This document shows positions 32,283 to 44,200 of a stretch of 64,000 bases of DNA, piece by piece; the stretch's first letter is position 1; each line of letters opens with the position of its first letter. The notes under the pieces are model-generated. The model did not search any database. It had not been told where the DNA came from and saw only the letters and a list, made by a program, of their open reading frames with translations. The position numbers and the translations under genes are program-made. The DNA is from Telmatactis stephensoni (taxonomy: Eukaryota > Cnidaria > Anthozoa > Actiniaria > Isophelliidae). The stretch is from positions 558,001 to 622,000 of the forward strand of contig JALIZF010001808.1 of assembly GCA_029948255.1 (NCBI GenBank), in the 5' to 3' direction.

Positions 32283-35200
32283 CTAGGTTATCTCTGGAAA
32301 CTCCTCGTGACTTTGCAACGCTTCTATAACGTCCGTTGGAGAACCTTCTTGAAATAACACTTTGTACAGAGATGTTATCAGTGGAAACCTGGTGGAAACG
32401 ACAAGCGACAAAGCAAATATCACTACAAGAATTAGAGAAAATTCTCCAAAATTTGATTGAATTAACTTACTTGTTTTCTAGTTTTCTGGTCTCAATTAAT
32501 TCGTAAACAGCCTCTAGAGTATCTGGACCAGGAAGTTTTCGAAAACGAAGTTCAGGAACAACTAACTCTAACTCGTCAAATGACTGTGGAAGCAATATGC
32601 ACAGAAAAGTATATTTTTGGAGTTAACTGAAGAAGGTAATACAATTGGCAAGAAAATAAAACAAACGACTAAAGGCGCTGGTTACACGATCAAACTTTTC
32701 TCTGAAACTTGCCTCAATCGCCGTTGCGAGACAAATTGCACCGTGTAACATGGTCATTTAGCTGAAACTTTCCCCGGTCGGTTTCACGAAAAGTAGAACT
32801 GCTTTCTACTCCTGCAACAGAAATTTGTGTCGCGTACAAGTTTCAGGACAAAATTTCAGCACGTAACACCATTTATGAAACTCGCCTCGCATTGGCGCTC
32901 GAGACAAGTTTCAGATAAAAGTTTCAGCGTGCAACAGCGCCTTAAAAATGACAGCCACTTCACTTGCCACATACAAAAGGATCAAGGCGAGGCTACGTGC
33001 ATAAAGCTTAGTCAATCGTAAAGCCGGCCGCACACGTTGAGAAACTACGTGAGGAAACTGCCATGCGAGGCACTTATCTCTGACGATTTCTTGCCGCAGA
33101 CGTTGCATCTTTGGCTACGCGAGGCCAAAAATAGAGCAGGTAAAAGAGCACACTGTGAGAAAAGTGCCTGACGTGGCACGTTTCTCAACGTGTGCGGCGG
33201 GCTTAACAAGACAAAAGTTTTAGCACGTAGCCTCATTCTAAATCCTTTATGTGGCAGGTGAAGCATATCTCGGAACTGGATTATAGAGGGATTTCACGGC
33301 AGCCATGTTTGTGGTCAAAATAATAGAGCTTTTTTCCCAAGAGAAATAAATCTTTTCAAAAACTTTCCATTGTACTTGCCCATAAACATGGCTGCCATGA
33401 CTGAAATCCCTCTATTAGACTTGTAGCTCGGGGTATTTGACCTGTTATTTATCCATTACTAAAGCAGCATTTGCGCGCAAAGGTTCTACGCACTCGGCAA
33501 TGCGTTTTGTGTAATAAAAAGGAAGGATAAAATGGAGCATAGCCCAAATCCATCGTTTTCACTTTTAAAAACGGGACTGCGCCTTAAGATTGACTGAATT
33601 TTCTTCCGACCTTTTTATCAATTTACCTTTCCTGTTTTCACAAACGCTTCTCCTGCAAGTCGATGCTTTCCACCATAACATGTGACAATGAAGTCAGCAA
33701 TTCCACACGATTCAAAAAACGTTGCCATTCTGGTTCCAGGTAGAAAAACGCTGCAAAATTCATAAGCTTCTTCTAAACCAATGCGTATGATGGCAGATTT
33801 GGTGTTATTACGATATCTATAGAGCGAGAAAAATGTAGAAATATCAGCTTGTGTCGAGGCTAATTATTTGTACACTGGCCTGTCTGTAGGATTGAACTGA
33901 CCCAGGGATGGTCAGCTTCAATTATCAGGATATTTAAGATAAAGGGAATTCCAAGGATAAATGTCTACTGAGTCAGTTTTCTTTTTTTTTTTTTTCCAGA
34001 AAATCGGAAATTCGTATTTATCAATGAGGATGAAACAAGAAATTTGCCCCACTAAGGTACAGAGGATTCATTGTTGTGTTTGTGGAAAATGTTTTAAGAA
34101 CAATATCTCTACAACACATCACATTACGAACATGTTTCATTGAGTTACTTACCCAAGACCATCAATTATTCCTGCTCCCAATGCAATGCAATTCTTTGGA
34201 GAGAAACAGGATTAGATAACTCATTAATTTGTTGAAGTTGTGGTATGAATTGGTGTGTTGGGGGTGGTACTTTTTAGGGGTTAAAATCAGCGACCTGGTA
34301 CCCTAATTTTACATGTCTTAAATTTTATTGAGCCACCAGAGACTATGCTGATACCTTTTAGGTTGTTTTTCAGTAAATATGATGCCATCATATAAACTTT
34401 ACAAGTACTTTTAATTACTTTACTTTAATTTACTTTACTTTACAAGTAGGTGATTGAAGATTCTGTCTTTAATAGTGCTATTAAAACTCAAAATATTACA
34501 TTTGTTGTATTTGAGCTGGTACCTTTTAGAGGTAAAAAACATGTGTTGCCACGCCCACCTGGATGAGACTCAGATACTGACCTTTTAGGGGTCATTTTCA
34601 AAATATCCAATGAGCATCCCCACCCTTCTATATATAGGAGTGTCCACCCAAGTCAATTTGATTTTGTAATGACAAAGAAACCTACTTTAAAAGCTCCACA
34701 GAATTCCACAGCTTCAACATCTTTAATCACATTGATCTTGAAATAAGGTCTGCTGAGAAGTTCTTTAAAAATCTTGCCATGTTCAATAGAGTGTGATCCT
34801 AGTCAACAGAAATCAGTTAATAATAATACCAACGAACTAGTTACACAAAGCATCCTTTAACTCTCCCCTCTCTTTGCCCTTTTAGGTTGCTCAGAGCTTA
34901 TAAACACTAGACAAAGAAGGCCTAGTTGTTTGAAGGGCAATTAGCAAATAACCCTGAGTTACGGTCAATGGTTTAATGGTTTAATGGTTTCCTGGGTTAA
35001 CACTAATCATCTTTTCAACAACTGGGCCCAGGTGTGTTACCTATGGTGGACTCTGAAAACATTTCATTAGCAACTTCTTCAGCAATATTCGCTCCCATCA
35101 TCACACTGACATCAGGTATTCCTAAAATTTCTTTTATTTGTGATGAAACAAGATGTAATCCTTTCTTGCTATGGTCCAGACCCTGTATTGAAAATAACAT

Positions 35201-37155
35201 GGACATTAATTTACTGCACAGACCCTGATCTATCCAGTCAAAAGGTTCTCAGTAGATCCAGCAGAAATCTGTCAACTGGGAAGAGGTAAGCATTTATCCT
35301 ATCCATGAAGTTTCACTTTGCCTGTTAGCTGTCACATTTCTGCTACCTGTTTAAACTTCTACCAAGAACCTTGCAAATCCAGGATAATCCTGGATCTGAT
35401 CCTGGATTAAGGTAACTCAGTAAATTATATAACATCCCAGGGCATCCTTCCCCCCCCTTCTTTTGATATTTCCTCTTGGGAATTTACTGTGGTTTTCAGT
35501 ATTCTGCAAACTCTGACCTTCAAACAGTCCATTGGAATTATTTGATTATTCGCTTCCGCCCACCTCAACAAAACATCAAAAAAGCAATACTAAAAGTTGC
35601 TAAAATCCTACCAAATGACCAAATATGATCTTTAGAGAGTATATATTAGCTGTACTATCATTTTGGTATTGATAGTTCTTCGTATTAGTGATTTTTAATT
35701 TTGATTGACAGAAGCAAAAATGCAAATTAGCAGTTGGCATTTGAAAGTCAGAGTTTGCAGAATACCAAAAACCGCAGTAACAATGATCAGATTGTTTATG
35801 TTCTTTGGGATTGCTTTTGTGTGAAAACCTTCTCGGTCATATAATAAGTCAATAATTATTTAAATACCTCAAATGTTGGAAATAAGCATATACATTCCTT
35901 GGACCTATGACCTTTGGTAATTGTATATGGCTTATTGCCTCTGTTCTTGGTATTTAACTCTCACATCAAGTCACTGTATAAATAAGTGTATAAAACATGA
36001 TACTTACCTTGATCATAGAAATTGCTAAAATATCATCTTTTATTCTACCTTTTATCTGTGAACAGGTTTTCTTCAAAAACTATCAAAATAAACCATTCAT
36101 AAGCCCCTTATTAGCTGCATCAATCAACTGCAGCTACAAGTTCAAGTTGTCAGAAAAAAATACAGATCAAACAATTACCATTGGAGGAAGGTTGAATACT
36201 AAGATATCGGCATCTTTAACAGAATCAACTAAGTCAGGATTTGCAACCTGTGAACAGAAAATCTGTGATGAACGTGCACATTCAGAATATTATTGTACTG
36301 AAGGTGTGCATGTGCATAACAATAGCCAAGGTGACTACAACTATAACTTAGAAATAATCCACCAAAAAGTCACTTCAGAAATTCTCATGGGTATCTCTCA
36401 AACCACAAAGGCTCATTATATGCCTGTATCTAGCTTCCTTATAAGGACATTACTATGTATTCAATAATGCATGGGATCCCTTTAGAAATTTAACTTCCAG
36501 GATTCCGAATGTCTCTAATTTCATGTAACCTGTTTGCCTTTTCTAAGCTGTGTTAGACAAAATTTCTTCCTGCAACTTCTCAGCTGCATAATATACCTAC
36601 AAACTGTCATTCACTATGATAAAATGTTTTCAAGAGACAGCTACAGATCACACAGAGTTTACAATAGTGTCTCCAACAGGTGAAATGGCAAACAACCTGC
36701 TAGAACGTACCATGCACAATTTTCTTGTGCATTTAAATAGAATACCATTGAGATATTTACGTACCACATTTGAGGGAATCACATGACCAGGTAGATTTTT
36801 AACATTGATATGCTCTGTGTTGATAATTTTTGACAGCATTCTACCATCACTGTGAATTGAATCGAAAACGTACATCTGCACTTCCTCTTGGAACATGTTG
36901 GGTTTTCTTACCACATTACTACCGATGATTCTTGCCATGGTTGTACCCCTACGATATCACGGAGTAACACACATGACTTATAAGAATTTTATGAATTATC
37001 AAAGAAAACCACGAGGCCATTTTTGATTGCAGAAATTACCAGTTTCCAGACCCAATGACTGCCACCTTTTTTGCAGCATCGTGTAGCGATCTTTTCTGTG
37101 TTTTAACTACTGCACAAATAAGATTACTAAAACTTCTTGGATTGACTTTCATCAT
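32283..37155 (-). CDS. NAD-dependent glycerol-3-phosphate dehydrogenase-like, divergent copy A (381 aa)
   Basis: Ten exons, minus strand: 37040-37155, 36765-36948, 36179-36247, 36008-36079, 35041-35182, 34686-34798, 34153-34193, 33627-33816, 32471-32583, 32283-32388; phases agree and total 382 codons. The family interconverts dihydroxyacetone phosphate and glycerol 3-phosphate. Retained: GSGNWGT, the Lys of SMIKG, K-N of AFKNC, and SCGIAD. Changed from the canonical enzyme: VPHQ to LPPM, GFGDNTK to GYRNNTK, GGRNR to GGKHR, QKLQGP to RKLPGP; several of these residues contact substrate or cofactor. A 30-residue basic N-terminal extension (MMKVNPRSF...RSLHDAAKK) could be a mitochondrial presequence (inferred). 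A 21-codon upstream ORF (37152-37217) overlaps the start as ATGA. Probably altered catalysis or a new role. Confidence 0.85.
32673..32942. repeat. 270-bp MITE, TAA target duplication
   Basis: Ends AGGCGCTG...CAGCGCCT with continuing imperfect inverted sequence (TTACACG/CGTGCAA). TAA on both sides fits a PIF/Harbinger-type 3-bp TWA duplication. Lies in an intron of GPDH copy A. Confidence 0.65.
32958..33264. repeat. Palindromic MITE split by a nested element
   Basis: Same family as 31646-31778 in opposite orientation: outer arms CACTTGCCACATAC and GTGGCAGGTG, with AGGCTACGTGC and GCACGTAGCCT. Interrupted by 33022-33203. Confidence 0.75.
33022..33203. mobile_element. 182-bp nested MITE, Harbinger-like
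   Basis: Termini AGCCGGCCGCACACGTTGAG and CTCAACGTGTGCGGCGGGCT, flanked by TAA on both sides (33019-33021 and 33204-33206). The uninterrupted host family member at 31.7 kb reads CGTAACAAG across the site, confirming a 3-bp duplication. Confidence 0.8.
33284..33414. repeat. 131-bp MITE, TTA target duplication
   Basis: TAGAGGGATTTCACGGCAGC pairs with GCTGCCATGACTGAAATCCC plus TCTA; AAACATGG arms also pair. Flanked by TTA on each side. A related end occurs near 22790-22830. Confidence 0.7.
34230..34660 (+). repeat. Dispersed GGTACCTTTTAGGGGT element, copy 1
   Basis: Four to five copies of GGTACCTTTTAG(G/A)GGT-like motifs, a CACGCCCACCTGGA block and a downstream GAGCATCCCCACCC block. The same series of motifs occurs at about 62815-63105. 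Confidence 0.6.
34915..35038. repeat. GGGCCCAGTTGTT-type inverted-repeat element
   Basis: CTAGTTGTTTGAAGGGCAAT at the left pairs with TTTTCAACAACTGGGCCC at the right; a sister copy sits at 44764-44873. The right end overlaps the exon 5 donor side of GPDH copy A (exon ends at 35041). Confidence 0.6.
35488..35783. repeat. Inverted repeat in GPDH copy A intron
   Basis: TTACTGTGGTTTTCAGTATT...CTGCAAACTCTGACCTTCAAA pairs with TTTGAAAGTCAGAGTTTGCA...GAATACCAAAAACCGCAGTAA, with arms of about 45 bp around 210 bp. Confidence 0.7.
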
Positions 37156-37217
37156 GGTTTATAAGCTGTTTTTACTTCAGCCGGCAGACAGTCTGGTGTC
37201 ACTTTTGCATCCGCCAT
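37152..37217 (-). CDS. Upstream ORF of GPDH copy A (21 aa)
   Basis: MADAKVTPDC... begins at 37217 with a good context (aagATGG) and ends with a TGA that shares ATGA with the main start codon at 37155-37153. It could be a regulatory uORF allowing reinitiation, or a decayed original N-terminus. No evidence that the peptide is functional. Confidence 0.35.
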   Translation of the reverse strand: MADAKVTPDCLPAEVKTAYKP

Positions 37218-37435
37218 CTTGATTCTGATCAATATTTTGCGGGATTCCTTTGGATATATTACCACAGGAATCCCACATGCATACATTTCACACCACAAGT
37301 GATCTCTCCAACTAAACAAAGGCTCTCTCAAAATATAAATCACTTCACAGTAGGCATTTTCTGAACAAAGAAGTTGTTATACTTTATTCCATTTTTGAAC
37401 TCGTATTTTACAATTTATTATTTGGTTTGTGTTGC

Positions 37436-37613
37436 CACAGGTAACCCAAGCTCTGTGTCAGTGAATAAGTCGATATAGGCATCCCCAAAGGACACACAAA
37501 GACAACATGTAAGAAAGGTAAATTTTATTCGAATATTTCTATTGAAAATGTTGTATTGAAAAACCCCATACATTCTCTTATAGTTCACTGACACAGAGCT
37601 TGGGTTACCTGTG
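37436..37613. mobile_element. 178-bp MITE, 7-bp target duplication
   Basis: CACAGGTAACCCAAGCTCTG...TGTCAGTGAA pairs with TTCACTGACACAGAGCTTGG...GTTACCTGTG; flanked by GTGTTGC at 37429-37435 and 37614-37620. Very well preserved, so a recent insertion about 280 bp upstream of the GPDH copy A start codon. Confidence 0.8.
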
Positions 37614-37875
37614 GTGTTGCTATAATATTGTGTGATAATCAAAAATGAAAAACAATAAATATGATTTAATACTAATAGCGATATAAATATTAAAAAATAT
37701 ACATGAATTATAACACATTATCTTATAATAGAAAATAGAATAGGAAAACAACCATCTATTAACTTCCAGTAAATGTAATGTATTATAAAAGCACTCATCT
37801 AATACCTGGTCCCAGAGTCTTTCTAATTTTTTTTTTCTGAATACAGAGGGTCTTGGAGTCTGTTGTTGATGTTGT

Positions 37876-37946
37876 TGTTTCAAATTACTGTTTCAAATTA
37901 TTGTTTCAAATTATTGTTTCAAATTATTGTTTCAAATTATTGTAAT
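37876..37946. repeat. 13-bp tandem repeat TTTCAAATTATTG
   Basis: About five and a half near-identical units in the spacer between the two GPDH genes. Confidence 0.85.
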
Positions 37947-38266
37947 CAAAGGAGTACATGCAGAAAGAAATCTTCTTGGGCTCACAAGAAAAACCCCTAA
38001 AAGTCTAGTAAATAAAATACATCTAGCAATATACATATATAGCATGACTAAAACTGGCAAGTTCTCCATGTACTGGACACTTATAGGTATATGTTAAGGT
38101 AATTCAACAAACAAACAAAAGACTCCATTAGTTAGATGAATGATTATACATGTCTGGTCCAGTACATGAAGAAAGCACCCTCATATAATAAATTGTTTCC
38201 TGTAGTGTTTACACCATGACCACCACCAGGCAATCATTGATGAAATATTAAATCATAAAACTTCAA

Positions 38267-41200
38267 CTAAAAGTGCTTCATCAGCATTTCCATCATTTCT
38301 GTTGGAGTGTGATTTTCAAAGCATACATTGTAAATAGCAGTAAACAATGGATAACTGGAAAAAAAAGAATGATAACTCCATTAGAATTACTGTGCAAAGA
38401 TGATGATTGTTGATGCTAAGTCCAAAATTTGTTGGAGGCAACTGTACAAGAGTGCATGGCTATGTGTGCCTGCATGGGCAACCCATTTGGGTAGACAACT
38501 TTTGACTAGATCAAGATGAAATTCCAAGAAACTGATTAGATTGAGATACACATAATGTATAGTGGCAAAGATGATGACGACAATGATGATGATGATGATG
38601 ATGATGATAGCAATGGTGGAGAATCTAGTGGATATAATGCTCATAATAATAATTTATTATTAAATGACTTACTCCTGGATAAGATCATTCTCTTTGAGGA
38701 CTTGGTATACTTCATAAGCTGTATGTGGGCCTTGAAGTTTTTGACCACCAAGAATTTCTTGTTCCACTTCATCAAATGTCTATTAACAGATTTAAAAACA
38801 TCAGTCAAAACTGTTACCCATTTGTCAAAACTGTACATTTAAAAACCTGCATTATTTTGGATTAGTCAACTTGGTGAATAAGCCACTTCATGCTTTTGTC
38901 TGCCATTTTGAATAGGGGCAAACATGGCAAAATCTACAGAAATCTGGACCACTTTGACTTCCCAAAACTCAGCTCAATTTTGTTGGAATTTTAAAAATTA
39001 AACTTCAATAATTGGCAGACGTGCAATACCACATGTTGGACAGAAAATAAGACCAATTAAGTAATTTAATTACTTTGGACAAGGCACTCTTTATGAATGA
39101 TCTTCTGACTTAAAGCTAATTTGCATTTACTTACCAAAGGTTTTATTTTGAAAACAAAAATCATATTGTCTTGTTTACCAGCCTTCCAATAGTTATCATA
39201 TTAACAGTCATAAATGACAAAGAAAATACCTTTTCAAAAAATGTAAGTTCTTGAAAATCCAATCAAATTGAGCTGAGTTATGGGAAGTCAAAGTCATTGA
39301 GATTTCTATAGGTTCACCTTGTCCCAATTCAAAATGGCACACGAAAGTGTTAAGTGGCTTATTACATCATTCCCTGATAAAGAATGCAGTTTAATAAACA
39401 CAGGTACATAATCTATCGCACCTTTTTGGATCGCACAAACTCCTCTCCAGCTCTTCTATTTCTACCAGCATAACATGTAGTAATGAGATCTGCCACTCCA
39501 CAAGATTCATAGAATGTCTCCACTTTGACACCCTCATAGAATCGATTGGCAAAGTCTATCATCTCCTTGAGACCTATCCTGATAATTGCTGCCTTAGTGT
39601 TATCACCAAACCTGGAAGATTTACATGTACATGTACATTTACATTTACATTTACATGTACATCAGTGCTTTGAAATAGTTTCAAGGTCTAGATTTTAAGA
39701 TGCGGTAATACGAGCAACAAAATCATGTTTTAACTTAAAAGTAGCATTTCATGCAAAATTGTTGCATTTCAAGTTGCAGAGAAGTGTTGGTCATATTACA
39801 ACACTCTGTGCAACAAAATAATTTCTTTGTCCCCAAAAGTAGAAATTGCTTGATCTACTTATTTTGCAACAAAGAAATTTTGTTGGGTGCAAAGTGGTAA
39901 TACGAGTGGCAATTCCTCTGCAACTTGCAACACGACAATGTTGCAAAAACTGTTGCATGATTTTTCCAGTCATATTATGGCACCTTTACTTGTAGGTTAA
40001 GCTACCTACCCCAATGCATCAACCATTCCAGCACCAATAGCTACAGCATTCTAGAAACAGTAACAACACTAGTTAAAATATTGACTTAATAAATGACTGT
40101 TCAAAAGGACAAATTATGGTATAGTGTGAACAGTTTGCACACTTAGCATGAGCACAAGTTGTCCACATTGTATCTCAGAAAAGGATTCAAGTGTATACGA
40201 CTCAGTAAAAGTAAAATTAGTATAATTGGAATTAGGCTGATGATTCATCATAATTTGTCTCATAGGCACGTCTGGTAAAACTGCATTTGCTGTTACAATG
40301 TCAATACCTTGAGGGCACCACAAAGTTCAACAGTATCTGCATCCTCTACTACTTTGACTTTAAAGTATCTCGTATGGAAGAGATCAGTCAAGATAGGTCC
40401 ATGATCCTTGTTGCGACAACCTGTAGAACAAAATGATGCAGTCAAAACTGATGTTACAAAAACTAGAAAACATTGTGGATTGCATGTAGAGTACAAAATC
40501 CATTGACTTACCAATAGTTGCTTCTCCAAAAAGCTCCCTAGCTACCTCTCCAGCAAGGTTGGCTCCCATCAAAACACTTACTTCTTGGAGGTCAAGAGCA
40601 TCACGGATGACATTTGATACTAAGTTAAGGCCAGTCTTAGTGTGGTCTAAACCCTAAAAAACAGCAACAGTAAATTTAAGATTTCATAATAAACATTGCA
40701 ATTTTTTTGAATGATTAATTCATTGTTTATAACATTATGTAGAACAGTCAAATTACAAAAAAAAAAGGCGGAAAAATAACTGACAAAACCATACCTTTGA
40801 GAAAAATATTAAATCAAGTTAAAACTATCAATATCATTGATGCTGGTTTAAATACATGATAAAGGACTCAAAATGATTTCTTCCAAAAAACGTATACCTA
40901 ATTACTTTAAGCTTCAGATCAGTGACATAGTAACAATACAGCAAAATGTTACAATTCATTTTAAAAACATGTTAAAAATTGTACAGTAGTGACTTAGACA
41001 CAGGAATAAAGCTATAATTACAGTAGTTTTAAAAATGTACATGAAATGTTCTACTCGCCCTAATACTTCTTTGTCTCTTCAAGACTGCCTGTCTGCAGAC
41101 ACTGTCACTTCTGTGTTGCTTCCATGTCGTGATCTGAGCCTGATGTGCATCTAATTTCATATACAGACAAGGTATACCAAACTGTCAAATCAAATGGAAA

Positions 41201-44200
41201 GGAGGGCTTGAAGTAAGGGCTAATTTGTGTCTGACATCAAGTTTGAATAGTAAAAGTCTTGAATATTTGCATTACATAATGATGAGGGAGATTATAAAGA
41301 AAGACATCAGAATGCTGTGGGAGGTCTTTGTACTTTCAGGACGTCTTTTAATTTGTTGTGTAAACACTGTGATCTCAGACCAAACAAACATTCCAACAAC
41401 ATAAGGTTGTTTTTACAAACCTGCTAGTAAAATCGAAAGGCTAGGTTAAGTAATTATGAGCTGGATTTTTTGCATAAATCATTTTTTGGGATCTTGAAAA
41501 GAAAATGCAATTTCTATAAGACAATTTTCTTTGCTACAGGCATTCAAGTGTATATAATTATTAGAATTAATAATAATTTTTATTGGTAACTATTTAGACT
41601 ATATGATAACCTAGTCCAGTCCCAGACTCTCTTTCTTGCCGCTCCAGGACTCGCGGAGAAAGAGAGTCCAGTATAACTTGCATGCGCATGTCAGCTTAGT
41701 GACCACGCGATCACCACATTCATGTGGTGATCGCGTGGTTACAAATCCTAAAGTCATCTAATGATTCAAGATGGCTGAAGAAGAAAGTGTTTTGTATACA
41801 CGATATCAGTCTCATTTCGGAAAGCCATTTGTTGATTCAGTGAGCTATGCACTTGGAAAAACCAACTATAATCTTTTACCAAAGTTTGAGCAGTTACAGG
41901 CCATTTACGGATAGACAGTTGTGAAAGACGTATTTGTGAATTTTTCAATACGCATCACTACCACTGCTACCAAACACTGATATTTGCATATTGCAAGCTC
42001 GCAAAATACTAATTAATCAATTGATTGGCTCATTTTGCACATGCGCATGCAAGTTATACTGGACTCTCTTTCTCCGCGAGTCCTGGAGCGGCAAGAAAGA
42101 GAGTCTGGGACTGGACTATATGATAACCAAGATAATGATTACCTACACATATCTACTAAATTACCTTGATAAGTGAAATTGCTATAATATTTTCTTTCAG
42201 ATGCCCTTTCATCATTGCACAGGTTCTCTTTATAAACTACAAAGACAACAAAATCATTTGTTCTTTTGAAATAGTGACACAAAATATTGCATGTAAGGCT
42301 ATTGCCTAGAATGGGTGTCTGGTAACCAATGTTCATTGCCTTCACTACGGCACACAATTGCAGAATCTTCATGCAAGTTAATGTAAACTCAGCAAAGGTC
42401 ATTGTTCTCCAATGAAATATATTACTTTTATTACATAATTTTTTTACAGTTGTGCAAAGGTTCAAAGGTTCTTTTAGGTTCTACCTTAGGTGCACCTCTT
42501 TCATTGCCTTACATACTAGCTTGGGCAACAAAAATAATGTTCTAGTAGCCCCAACAAAATGGCTCAACTTCTAACTTTCAATTTTGGGGGCCTAAAGGGC
42601 TCCTAAGTATTATTCTTTGGCCAGATCCCTAGTGTACATATATATATAGCAAAAAAAGCACCAAAATTACCTGATGTGGGACTACAAATACAAGAACATC
42701 AGCATCCTTTGCACACTCTACAACATCTGGTACTGCAACCTGAAATAGATATCATCATGATACTATGGTATTCATTTTAAATACATGTAATTTATTCAAT
42801 TTTTTGCTGGTTGTTTTTCAAACATGGACTGTATGATATGCTGAGGTTAATATAGGTGAACCTACCCTTAATTACTGCCTCTCTACAATAGCTGTAGCTA
42901 TACAGACAGACAGACAGACATTTTTATTAGCTCTTTTTACCCTTACAAGTAAATCAGATATATGCTAATAAAAGAATAATTAAATAACAGAACAATATAT
43001 AATCTAAACTATAATTTCTTTAAGCTTACTTTGCTTTTATCCTGCGAGCAGAGTCTTTAAAGAAGGCTCTGCTAGCAGGATAATATCACTTGTGTTTCAT
43101 GTCTCATAACAGTGTTATCCGTTTGTTTGTGCTAATATTCCTTTTCTTTCTTCAAAACATTCATAAATATATTTTGCTGTGAATTTTGTATTAATTTACG
43201 TGGATTAATTATGTAATGAAATTTTTCGTCTTCACTAAGAAATTCTATTTTTTTCTTCGTATAGTACAAATCCTCTCAAACATTTCCTTTCTCTTTGTTG
43301 AGAAAAAAGGAACATCTGAGAAGAAAATGTTTCTCATCTTCACTTTCATATTTACAGAGAGGACATATTCTTTCTTCTGGTTCAACGTATGGGCCCTGAA
43401 TTATCTCCCTCTTTCAATTTCTAAAGCAAATGATTACTAATCCTAAAGTTTAGTAAAGTTGCTATTCCTATGTTTGATATTGCTGACCTCTTTCAGGTAC
43501 CTGTTCTGTATGATATGTTCTTTAAAAGTTCTATAAGTTCTGAGTTTTTTTGGTGTGGGGTCGTCTTTCCTACCCGTGTCATCATGAATTTCCCCATAAC
43601 AAGTTTTGTCATTTCACTGTGCCTCACAGTCTCTGCTTTATTGTTCTGGTTAGTATTTTTCCTATTGTTTTCGTCAATTTTTTGCGGCATAAAAGCTATA
43701 GCCTAAAAAAAACCCCTTTTATATTTGATTTACTTTCCACTCCAAATTACATGAATGTTGAATAGATAGAATATTGTCAACAACCACAATCTTGAATAGT
43801 CAAGTACGATAATTTTGTTTGATCAGAGGTGACAAAATTAATCCAAAACTTTATAGCTCTTAATCTCGCACTTACTCTTACAGGGAATAAACCTAGTTCT
43901 GATCTGCATGCATTGTTTGAAGCCGTTTGTTTACTCCTAGTAACATTTTACAAAACTTTATATGTACTGCTTCTGCAGGATCGTTGTTTATGTTTTCTTT
44001 GATATCAACACCCCCAAACCTCACTTCAATTATAACAGAATAGGTTTAATTAGAGAGTTAAATAGTTTTACTGTTTAGGAAATCGTTCTAAGTGACTTCC
44101 ATATATCTTTTTCCGTTCTAATAGTTCTTTTACGCAATCTTCTTTAAATTCTTCTCTTGCATTGTTAAAAGTTCCAAAAGTATTAAAGTTTAATCCTAGA

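Larger units (their letters stand above)
37156..38266. other. Intergenic between the tandem GPDH genes
   Basis: About 1.1 kb holding the 5' flank of copy A, a 178-bp MITE (37436-37613), an AT-rich stretch, a 13-bp tandem repeat (37876-37946) and the 3' flank of copy B. No additional coding exon seen. Confidence 0.55.

Noticed and set aside
35997..36467. 156-aa plus-strand frame
   Set aside because: Lies opposite GPDH copy A exons 3 and 4, which have conserved motifs and splice sites on the minus strand.
37876..37946. CRISPR-like array
   Set aside because: Contiguous 13-bp units without spacers: a plain tandem repeat in a eukaryotic genome.
41771..41981. Functional small gene [12 protein letters not shown]...
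   Set aside because: Inside a repeated transposon with a stop in this copy; treated as a captured fragment.
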